From contig JAUPTC010000216.1 of NCBI GenBank assembly GCA_030762895.1, forward strand, positions 1 to 64,000: 64,000 nucleotides of DNA, read 5' to 3'. This DNA comes from Sophora flavescens (lineage: Eukaryota > Streptophyta > Magnoliopsida > Fabales > Fabaceae). The notes below the pieces were generated by a model. The model did no database searches, was not told where the DNA came from, and was given only the letters and a program-made list of their open reading frames with translations. A program made the position numbers and the translations under genes. Positions 19,290-27,730 of this stretch are shown piece by piece. Numbering within the stretch: the stretch's first letter is position 1; each line of letters opens with the position of its first letter.

Positions 19290-19717
19290 TACCCTCCTTC
19301 TTTAAGAAAATTCGTCCTCGAATTTATGACTTCAATCCCAAGCATGTTATCAAATCTTGTGTTTAGATATCCATACTTTTGGGTAACCATGCAAGTTCCC
19401 AAGCCATGGGGTACCTCCCTTGGGATGAACTCTTCAATTACATCGGTTGTATCAAACTTAAGTTCAAAATATATTTCAATATGAGGTAAAGCATGAGTAG
19501 GTGCTTTATTGAGCCTTTTGGAATCCATGCAAGTTTCCAAACCATGGGGTACTTCCTTTGGGATGAAATCTACAAATTCCTGTAAAAGAGTTTTAACACG
19601 ACTAGGCAAAGAGAGATCATTAGAAGCATTGGCAATTAAACAAAAGTCCTTGCAATAAATTAGGCATTGGGGCTGTCTTGAAATCAAAGCCCTCTTTTCC
19701 TCACTTTTTGTTGCCAA
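19290..19717 (-). pseudogene. pre-RT-like segment of a non-autonomous element
   Basis: This is the near-identical counterpart of 10258-10656, here complete to NSRTNFLKEGG and the polypurine tract (AAGAAGGAGGGTA on the minus strand). It continues upstream into the K/E-rich tract (to 19804), where the contig ends. Because it lies upstream of the shared LTR whose other side carries a second copy, it shows that this family also stood in tandem. The methionine at 19717 is within the tract; the true start is probably lost in the gap. Confidence 0.65.
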
Positions 19718-19804
19718 AGAACTCTCTTTTTGCTCACTTTTTTTCTCTTGCTCATCACTCTTCTTTTCACTCTCTTTTTCTTTTTCCTCTTGCTCATCAC
19801 TCTT

Positions 19805-20304
19805 NNNNNNNNNNNNNNNNNNNNNNNNNNNNNNNNNNNNNNNNNNNNNNNNNNNNNNNNNNNNNNNNNNNNNNNNNNNNNNNNNNNNNNNNNNNNNNNN
19901 NNNNNNNNNNNNNNNNNNNNNNNNNNNNNNNNNNNNNNNNNNNNNNNNNNNNNNNNNNNNNNNNNNNNNNNNNNNNNNNNNNNNNNNNNNNNNNNNNNNN
20001 NNNNNNNNNNNNNNNNNNNNNNNNNNNNNNNNNNNNNNNNNNNNNNNNNNNNNNNNNNNNNNNNNNNNNNNNNNNNNNNNNNNNNNNNNNNNNNNNNNNN
20101 NNNNNNNNNNNNNNNNNNNNNNNNNNNNNNNNNNNNNNNNNNNNNNNNNNNNNNNNNNNNNNNNNNNNNNNNNNNNNNNNNNNNNNNNNNNNNNNNNNNN
20201 NNNNNNNNNNNNNNNNNNNNNNNNNNNNNNNNNNNNNNNNNNNNNNNNNNNNNNNNNNNNNNNNNNNNNNNNNNNNNNNNNNNNNNNNNNNNNNNNNNNN
20301 NNNN
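19805..20304. other. assembly gap, 500 N
   Basis: A gap of conventional fixed size. The sequences on its two sides are unrelated (gypsy K/E tract versus Athila gag). Confidence 1.
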
Positions 20305-20306
20305 CG

Positions 20307-21782
20307 TATAATCAGGGCAATAACCAGAACAGATACAGCATTCCAGATCTTTCAACAAATAGGTACCATCCTAGCTGGAGTAATCACCCTAATCTGCGGT
20401 ATGGGAACTCATCCCAACAACCGATGGCACCTCAGAATCCTCCAGTGACCACTTCTGCACCGTCCGGACCTTCAGTTGATGACATGTGCAAGCAAATAAC
20501 TTCACAATTGAATGCACAAATGACTACACTTTTCCAGCAGCAAATGGGACAGTTCCAGGCACAGTTCCAAGCCTCACAGGCACAGTTTCAGCAGAGAACG
20601 GATGCGAGTATTCAGGCATTGCATACTCAGATTGGACAGATGGCCACAGACATAAATAACATAAAGCAAGGTCAAAGAACAACCCAGCTGCCAGCACAGC
20701 CAGTGATCAATCCTAATGCCTCCAACCCTAATGTGAGTTCCATATCTTTGAGGTCTGGAAAAGTTGTTGAGGCCACTTCTGGAAAGGATGAAGAAACCAT
20801 GAAGGCCACTCCTGAGCCTACTGTTGAGGTTACTCCTGAACCTGTGGTTGAAGTTGAAACTGAGAGAGTGTATAGACCACCCATTCCATTCCCACACAGA
20901 ATTCAGAAAAATTTGAAGATTGGTGGTGAAAATAAGGAGAAGGAGATTCTTGATGTTTTAAGAAAGGTGGGTGTTAATATCCCTCTGTTGGATATGATCA
21001 AGCAAGTACCCAAGTATGCCAAATTTCTCAAGGACTTATGCACCAACAAGAGGAAGATGAAGACTAATGAGAGGGTTGACTTGGGAAGAAATGTCTCAGC
21101 GCTTATCCAGTCTAAGCCAGAAAGAGTTGTTGCTTTCACCCAGGCACTGCCACCGAAGTGCAAGGATCCAGGCACCTTCACTATCCCATGCACTATTGGG
21201 GACAAGAAGTTTGAAAACTGCATGTTGGACTTGGGAGCATCTATCAATGTCATGCCTACCTCCATCTTTAACAAACTGGATCTTGGTCCTTTGAAGTACA
21301 CAGGTATCACCATTCAGTTGGCCAACAGGACCTGTGCCCGCCCCATGGGAATGGTGGAAGATGTACTAGTGCAAGTTGATGATCTGATCTTCCCAGCTGA
21401 TTTCTACATCTTGGACATGGCAGGCGAGACACATTCCAGTAAATCACCAATCATCCTGGGCCGACCATTCATGAAGACAGCTAAGACTAACATTGATATG
21501 GATGATGGGACCATGTCTATGAAGTTTGGGGATATAGTTGCAAAGTTTAACATATTTGATGCCATGAAACATCCAGTGGAAGAGCACTCTGTATTCCACA
21601 TAGAGCTGATCTCTGAGACTATTGAGGACACACATGAGAACTGGTTTTCTAATTTTCCACTTAATTCTGGCTGTGATGATATTTTTTCTTGTCTTGATTG
21701 TACTAACGCTAACCATTTTGTGGTTTGTCTTGAGATTGTTGCAAGTTTAGCAGGTGATAAAATTGTCGGTGCAAGTGGATGA
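20307..21782 (+). CDS. Athila-type gag C-terminus and protease, 5'-partial
   Basis: The frame is open from the gap. It starts with an N/Q/Y/W-rich stretch (YNQGNNQNRYS, YHPSWSNHPNLRYG) typical of the end of Athila gag. A Q-rich coiled coil and a linker with PEPTVEV repeats follow. Next comes a conserved segment (IPFPHRIQ, INIPLLDMIKQVPKYAKFLK in its local form) and the protease with CMLDLGASINVMP (D-L-G-A-S active site) and IILGRPFMKT. After FNIFDAMKHPVEEHSVFHI the frame enters about 45 residues without recognisable RT and stops. The product would be a Gag-protease able to form particles but not to copy RNA. Confidence 0.8.
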   Translation, partial: YNQGNNQNRYSIPDLSTNRYHPSWSNHPNLRYGNSSQQPMAPQNPPVTTSAPSGPSVDDMCKQITSQLNAQMTTLFQQQMGQFQAQFQASQAQFQQRTDASIQALHTQIGQMATDINNIKQGQRTTQLPAQPVINPNASNPNVSSISLRSGKVVEATSGKDEETMKATPEPTVEVTPEPVVEVETERVYRPPIPFPHRIQKNLKIGGENKEKEILDVLRKVGVNIPLLDMIKQVPKYAKFLKDLCTNKRKMKTNERVDLGRNVSALIQSKPERVVAFTQALPPKCKDPGTFTIPCTIGDKKFENCMLDLGASINVMPTSIFNKLDLGPLKYTGITIQLANRTCARPMGMVEDVLVQVDDLIFPADFYILDMAGETHSSKSPIILGRPFMKTAKTNIDMDDGTMSMKFGDIVAKFNIFDAMKHPVEEHSVFHIELISETIEDTHENWFSNFPLNSGCDDIFSCLDCTNANHFVVCLEIVASLAGDKIVGASG

Positions 21783-23374
21783 GAAACATGAAGAAGATGA
21801 AGTAGCACGGAGGCCCTCTCTACCTCTTTGGCCTTAGGCGCAAGGAATGGGATCCGTGTGACAGCTCCCGCTTACACTCGCACTTGATCGGGGAGTACTC
21901 TTTTCCTTTCCCTCACTATGATCTTAAAATTCATTTGTTCATTGGGGACAATGCATGTTTTAAGTGTGGGGGAGGGAACTAGTTGTAGTTTTTCTTTTCT
22001 TTGAATAAAGTTTTCTTTTCTTTGAATAAAGCTCCTGAATAATTTGAGAAGCTCAGGAGCATTTGTGTGTTAAGTTTTAGTTGGCAAGTTTGCTAGATTG
22101 TTATTGATGTTGCACAGATTGCTTGCATGATTGACATGTGATGATTCCCCCTAGGCTGAAAATTTTTTTGTTTTTTTGAGAAGTGATTCCCATGTGAAAT
22201 TGAAAACTGAACTTTGGGATTTTGTTATAATGGCATGATGAATGATAAGTTTGGGGTGATAGGAAGCACACACTAGGGATAGTATCTCTTTCAAACAATT
22301 TGCATGAATGTCCAGGTGAGGTTTTGAGCCTCCAACATGTTTCAAATTGTGTGTAAATCACTTTCAAGATGCACTTCCCTGGATTTGATTGAATCTCTTT
22401 TTGGTTTGCATGATTATATGTGTGTAGCAAATGATTTAGGCAGTTTCTTTGTAAATAGCTACTTGGCCTGAATAAAACAATTCCTAATGCATGTTTCCTA
22501 GTTAGCCCCATTGAGCCTATTAGCCTGTTAATTCTTGTTAACCTTATGTTACAAGCTAAAATCTGAAAAACCATGTTAACCCGATCTTAGGATTAGGAGA
22601 GCATGTAATCTTAGAATGGGTGCAAGAAACTAAGTTTGGGGTGGCTACGAGGTGCAATATGTTGTTGGGATTGAAAAAAAAAAAAAAAGTTGGAGCCAAA
22701 GGCTTGTGAAAGAAAAAGTGTACAACTGTTGAAAAAAAAAAATATATAAAAAAAATAAAAAAATACAAAAATGCCAAAAAGAAATAAAAAGAGTTGTAGC
22801 CACCCAGAAGTGTAAAGAAAAAAAATAAAGAAGGGAACTTAGTGAATTTCAAAGTGTGAATATAGTTCCTAGGGTCTTCAGCTTAGTTCCGTTTGTATAT
22901 CCTACCCTTAGCCAGGCCCCATTACAACCCAATAAAGACCTTCTGATGTTGCTTGCATGTTTTCTGTGGGAACCATTTCGAGATGAAAAGCAAATTTTTG
23001 GGAAGTGTACTTGAAAAGTGAAACTGAGTGCAAGTTGTTAGCTTCGACATAAAGCGAGTGGTGAGTGAACAAATAATGCCCTTGTGAACAAGGCAGTTGT
23101 TTGGATTTGGTGATCTCCCTCTTGTGTGTGACTTAGATCCCCTGCTTAGATTTCTGATTGTTTTCATGATAAAACTCTCAATTGTTTGGAATAAATGAAT
23201 GTGGGGATTGCTCTGTTTGAAAAGGGGGAAACAATGAAGAAAAACTGTTTTTGATGTATTGCTTGAATGTGTGCAATGTTGGTTGAATCTTTTAAGCTTG
23301 CCAGGTCTTGAGTCTTTTTGATTTTTGAGTCTTAGTTTGCTTGGGGACAAGCAAAGTTTAAGTTTGGGGTATTT
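21783..23374 (+). other. long non-coding region of the Athila-like element
   Basis: No frame of note. There are homopolymer-rich patches (22672-22770, 22805-22835). It ends in the purine tract next to the LTR. Confidence 0.7.
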
Positions 23375-23598
23375 TGATAAGCCTCTGGCTCATCTAGTTT
23401 TGTGGCTAGTATGACCAGGGTTTTGTGCAAATTATATCGTATTTTTACCCAAATTAGATTAGATTGTCCTCAAGCAAGGTTTTGAGTCTCTAGAGCAGTT
23501 TTAAGTTAATTTAGCTAGTTTTAAGTCAAAGTAATACACTTATGGTTATTTCCTTACTTTCAGGTTAAGTAGAAGCTGAGAAAATAAAGAACAGAGGT

Positions 23599-23986
23599 CT
23601 CGCCCCGCGAAGGACTCGCTCGCCACGCGACCCCGAAGCCTGACTGTTCCAAGAAATTGCTAAGTCTCTGGTTCGCCTCGCGAAGGAGGATTCGCCCCGC
23701 GAGTCTTGCAACCCTGAAAAAGTCAGAGACGATCACGGCTTGCCCGTGTTGAAGGTCATGGCCGTGGCAGTTTTTGAAGTTGAAGAGTCTCGCCTCGCGA
23801 GCATCCATTCGCCTCGCGAGTCTGGAAGTCAGAGAGCATCACGGTTGGGCCCTGATGGCCATAACGGGCGTAAGGAGGAAACTCTTCATATCCTCGCCTC
23901 GCGAGTATCACTTCGCCTCGCGAGAATGCCAAAGGTTGCTGACAGTTCATGAAATTCGCCTCGCGAATGTGTGCTCGCCTCGCGAG
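23599..23986 (+). repeat. five paired copies of a CGCCTCGCGA-type motif
   Basis: Ten occurrences of CGCC(T/C/A)CGCGA come in five pairs, with 18-20 bp between the members of a pair. They are strikingly GC-rich in AT-rich surroundings and lie upstream of the TATA box. Confidence 0.9.
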
Positions 23987-24006
23987 CTAGTCAATTTCAG
24001 AATTTG

Positions 24007-24015
24007 TATAAAAGG
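24007..24015 (+). promoter_or_regulatory. TATA box of the Athila-like LTR
   Basis: TATAAAAGG is a strong plant TATA match, lying about 20 bp after the last CGCCTCGCGA motif. Confidence 0.6.
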
Positions 24016-24711
24016 CTGTTCTGAACAATTTGTAAAGGCTTTTGCTTCTCCAACTTTCTGATATACATTTTTCTCTGCGATTTCGTTCTTGCCATGGAGC
24101 ACTAAGTCCTGGGATTGATCTATTGTAATTGATTTCCATATACTTGAGGTTCTTATATTTTCCTGTTTTGTATGCTTTTCCCTCTTCAATGCCATGCCTT
24201 GTATTTCTGTTTGTTTAATTCAGGAGTATATTGCATTGTATTGATTTATTTCCGGTGATATCATGTTCCTATAATCAATCGCGTTTGTTTAATTCGCGTG
24301 TGTACGTTCATGTTCGTTTAGTTCATGAGGGCTTAAACCCGTTTGTTTAATTCGGGAATAGGGACATGTATCTGTAGCAGTAGTTTCGTTAGTAAATTGT
24401 TGCTACAACCGGGAGGGGATAAGAATTTGCTTAGGGCTTGGAAATTGTATGAACCTATGATAGTGGGAAATCAAGAGCAATAGATTAATCTGCTTTTGAC
24501 CATTTGATAATCTCTTTTCAATTGCCTTGTTTTTGATTGCTCTGTTTTGTTTGTTTCTTATTTGCACTCCAATCCAAACTCCCCCCAAAACCGATTTTTG
24601 TGAAAGGTAATATTCTCAGAGTCCTTGAGAGACGACATCCGAGTTGTCGCACTAGACTACACTTTTAAACCCGCTCGTCCTTTTTGGCGCGTGTTGCGCG
24701 TGGCGCGACCA

Positions 24712-25465
24712 AAGCCCAAGAAGCATGAAGAGGGCATGCAAGTCCATTTTTACCATGTTGTATACGAATTTGATAGCTTAGTAGGAGGAACCTTTGGTTT
24801 GCATGCCAATAGTAACTCCTATAAAGTTATTAGTTTGTTTATTGTTTTGTTAATTATGTGGAAGTTACACTTTTTAATATGAGAAGTAAAGTGTGGCAGC
24901 CACATAATGATGGTTATGAGAGAATAATAGACTCATCATTAGAGGCTGAGTTAAGAAGGGATTAGTGAGTCATTTAGTGTCATGATTGTGGGGGTTATGA
25001 TCTCTTTGGGAAGCCAAAAGTTGGCAGGGATTAGTGAGTCATTTAGTGACATAATTAGGCTATTCAAGTGGAGGTTTCATTTTATCTTTGGATGCCAAGA
25101 GTTTGGCTGCCATACTATATGTAAAACGAAAATTCATATGAAATAACAAGTTTGATGTTGTTGGAATTTATCCAAATTAGTGAGAAGTGTTTCTCCTAAG
25201 TTCTTGGTTGAACCAAGATTGAGTTCTTATCAAGAATCTCCAAATTCTTGTGGCGAACATCACTTGGCTTATCAAACAATTTCCATTGTTTGTGGCGCCT
25301 TCATCATCTCTATCTCTTCCACTTTCTTCTTTCTTCTTCAACTTTTGTTTTGTTACTTAAATCTGAAATTGATTTGGTCTTTGTTCTTGAACCAAAGTGG
25401 CACAACACTAAACGAATTTCAATCAAAAAGATCATTTCAAGGCAACCACAAGTTGGTTGTCATCA
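24712..25465 (+). repeat. 5' LTR, truncated at its start
   Basis: It ends GTTGTCATCA. Twin hairpins are at 25231-25250 (CAAGAAT/ATTCTTG) and 25273-25292 (CAAACAAT/ATTGTTTG). It contains an internal repeat of GGGATTAGTGAGTCATTTAG. Confidence 0.92.
25231..25292 (+). promoter_or_regulatory. twin RNA hairpins, CAAACAAT/ATTGTTTG variant
   Basis: Stem 2 has eight perfect pairs and a TTCC loop. The same form recurs in the 3' LTR at 31186-31205 and 31228-31247. Confidence 0.6.
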
Positions 25466-25498
25466 TTTGGTATCAAAGCTCAGGCTTTGATTGAAATT
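25415..25498 (+). promoter_or_regulatory. long-range stem around primer site, 13 bp
   Basis: AATTTCAATCAAA (25415-25427) pairs with TTTGATTGAAATT (25486-25498). The primer site TGGTATCAAAGC is at 25468-25479. Confidence 0.65.
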
Positions 25499-26060
25499 GT
25501 GTTGTGATTTTCGTTTTCTTCTTTGTTCTTCTTCTACACCATTTTGTTCTTTTCTTTCTAAAACAAAAAAAAAATTACTACTTTGATTCAGTTTTGAAGG
25601 AAAAAAATTTCGTGGCTATTGTTTGATCATACACAAGTGTACAAGTTTGATTCTTCTCTTCAAAGTTAAAAAAAAAAAAAAATCTGGGCGGAAAAAAAAA
25701 AATTGTTCTTGAAGTCTTGGAGAAAAGAGAAGAGAAAGTTCTATTTGGCCAATTTGTGTTCTAGAAAATATTTCCCTTCTTTCCTTTATTTCCTTATTCC
25801 AAACCTTTTCCTTTCTAGCCTTTCTTTTCTTGTTCCTTTGTTTGCTAAGTTTTTGTGATTTTTGTTGCTTGATTTTGGAATTTTTGTGTTTGTTGTCTTG
25901 ATTCCTCTAAGAACTCAAGGAGAACATTTGAGAGGAAAAAGGCAAGAGTGAAAAAAAAAATACATTTTGTGTGGAAAAAGCCAAAAGAGTGAAAAAAAAA
26001 TCCATTGTGTGAACTAGTGAGGGAGTGTAGTGAGGAAACACAAACTCTTCTACTCAAATC
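25499..26060 (+). other. 5' leader of the gypsy element
   Basis: Untranslated, with several A-runs. It has two copies of a TGTGGAAAAAGCC-like motif followed by GAGTGAAA (about 25930-26000) and a final GTGAGGGAGTGTAGTGAGGA that is also present in the array leaders. Confidence 0.75.
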
Positions 26061-27119
26061 ATGGCCAACAATGAGGATAGTCCACCACTATCTCCAAGGT
26101 CAGCCACTCTTCAAGCTAGGATGGCCAATCAAGTCCAAGCTCTTCAAAGACAAATGGAGCAAATGCAAGCCAATTATGATAGACAACTTGCTAACCTACA
26201 CCGTGATGATTCTAGTGGATATGAGAGTGAAAGAAGAAGGCCTAGAGGAGGAGGACGTAGAGGAGAGAGGCGTGATAGAGGGCTTGAAGGGGTAAAAATC
26301 AAAGTTCCTCCCTTTATTGGGAAGAATGATCCGGAGGCTTACTTGGAGTGGGAGCTAAAAATAGAACAAGTCTTTGATTGTAATTCATACAATGAAAGCA
26401 AGAAGGTGAAAGTAGCCGCCCTTGAGTTCAAGGAATATGCCCTTGTGTGGTGGGACCAATTACAAAAAGAAAGGAGAAGACATGGAAGAGAGCACATAGA
26501 CACTTGGGAGGAGATGAAATTTGTCATGAGAAAGAGGTTTGTCCCGAATCATTATCAAAGGGACATTCACAACAAATTACAAAGGCTTATCCAAGGGACC
26601 AAAAGCGTTGATGAATATTTCAAGGAGATGGAGTTGGCCTTACTTAGGTCAAATTTTCAAGAGGATAGGGAGGCTACCATGGCAAGATTCCTACATGGCT
26701 TGAATCAAGATATCCAAGACATAGTGGAGTTGCAACCTTATGTGGAGCTTGAAGATTTGGTCCAACAAGCCATTAAGGTGGAGCAACAAATTAAGAGGAG
26801 GAAGTCTAAATATTCTTCTTCTTCAACTTCCAAATTTCCATCCTCAAATTGGAAGGACAAGCAAAAGAAGGAGGGTGCACCCACCAAGGAGGCCGTGAGC
26901 AACATACAAGGCAAGAAACCCATGGAGACAAACTCTAGGAGCCGTGAGGTAAAATGTTTCAAATGCTTAGGCCATGGACACATAGCATCCCAATGTCCAT
27001 CAAAGAAAACCATGGTGTTGTCCATGAATGGGGAAGTGGTATCTCAATCCGAGGCTTCAAGTGGAGAGGAAAGTGAAGGAGATGTGTTCATGCTTGGGAT
27101 GGTGATTTACTCATGGTGA
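26061..27119 (+). pseudogene. gag (frame broken before protease)
   Basis: The 352-codon frame starts at MANNEDSPPLSPRS, the conserved gag start. It includes the coiled-coil start, an RG-rich stretch, the capsid domain (YLEWELKIEQVFDCNSY, ALVWWDQLQKERRR) and the zinc knuckle CFKCLGHGHIASQC. It leaves the frame at GDVFMLGM near 27095-27105, where relatives read VFMPDGDLLMVRRLLGSQ. One small indel separates gag from protease. Confidence 0.85.
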
Positions 27120-27730
27120 GGAGGCTTTTGGGAAGTCAAGTGAAGGATCATGAAGCAAGCCAAAGGGAGAATATCTTTCATTCTAGATGTCTAATTCAAG
27201 GAAAGGTATGTTCTCTAATCATTGATGGTGGGAGTTGTGCCAATGTTGTAAGCACTAGATTGGTGTCCAAATTGAATCTTGTTACTAAGGCACATCCAAG
27301 GCCATATAGGCTTCAATGGCTAAGTGAGGTTGGGGAAATGGTTGTGAACAAACAAGTAGAGGTTCCATTCTCAATTGGAAAGTATGAAGATTGTGCACTT
27401 TGTGATGTGGTGCCTATGGAGGCAAGCCATATGTTGTTGGGAAGGCCTTGGCAATATGACAAAAGGGCCATCCATGATGGGTTCTCAAATAAGTTTACCT
27501 TCATGTATCAAGACCGAAAGGTCATTCTTTCTCCTTTGTCTCCAAAGCAAGTTAGTGAGGATCAAATAAGAATGAGAGAAAAAAGAGAGCAAGAGAGAAA
27601 AGAAGGAGAAGGAGAGAAAAAAATTGAGGAAAAGAATGATAAAGAAATAAAGAAAAATCATGAGAAAAAAAGTGAGAAAAATAGAGATGCAAAAAGAGGG
27701 AAAAGAGAGCTATTTTGCAACAAAGAGTGA
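27113..27730 (+). pseudogene. aspartic protease and K/E-rich linker
   Basis: The frame resumes at MVRRLLGSQVKDHEASQREN and carries the active site LIIDGGSCANVVS, then LLGRPWQYDKRAIHDGFSNK, and then a long E/K/R tract. It stops at 27728-27730, a few codons into the segment that pol reads as SYFATKSEVKS. The relative at 31-33 kb reads gag, protease and pre-RT without a break, so this shift looks like an indel in the A-rich tract. Confidence 0.82.

Larger units (their letters stand above)
23375..24680 (+). repeat. Athila-like LTR, 3' end approximate
   Basis: It starts TGATAAGCC directly after the purine tract. The end is uncertain. About 24675-24700 reads TTTTTGGCGCG and resembles a degenerate tRNA-Asp-type primer site, so the LTR probably ends just before it. 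Confidence 0.55.
20305..24710 (+). mobile_element. Athila-like Ty3/gypsy element lacking RT-RNaseH-integrase
   Basis: It consists of a gag-protease frame, about 1.6 kb of non-coding DNA, a polypurine-type tract (AAGTTTGGGGTATT) and an LTR. The pol enzymes that should follow the protease are absent. The left end is cut by the gap and the right end by the gypsy LTR at 24712. A GGACAA...AAGTTTGGGG-type box occurs twice (about 21938-21975 and 23341-23374), as expected for long non-coding regions of this lineage. Confidence 0.8.

Noticed and set aside
19678..20448. Frames running through N stretches (also at 37605-38468 and 57530-58472)
   Set aside because: They are open only because N is not translated as a stop, so nothing supports a protein across the gaps.
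22672..22835. Poly-A stretches as a retroposed gene tail
   Set aside because: They lie inside the non-coding part of the Athila-like element, and several A-runs are spread through it without a gene or target-site duplication.
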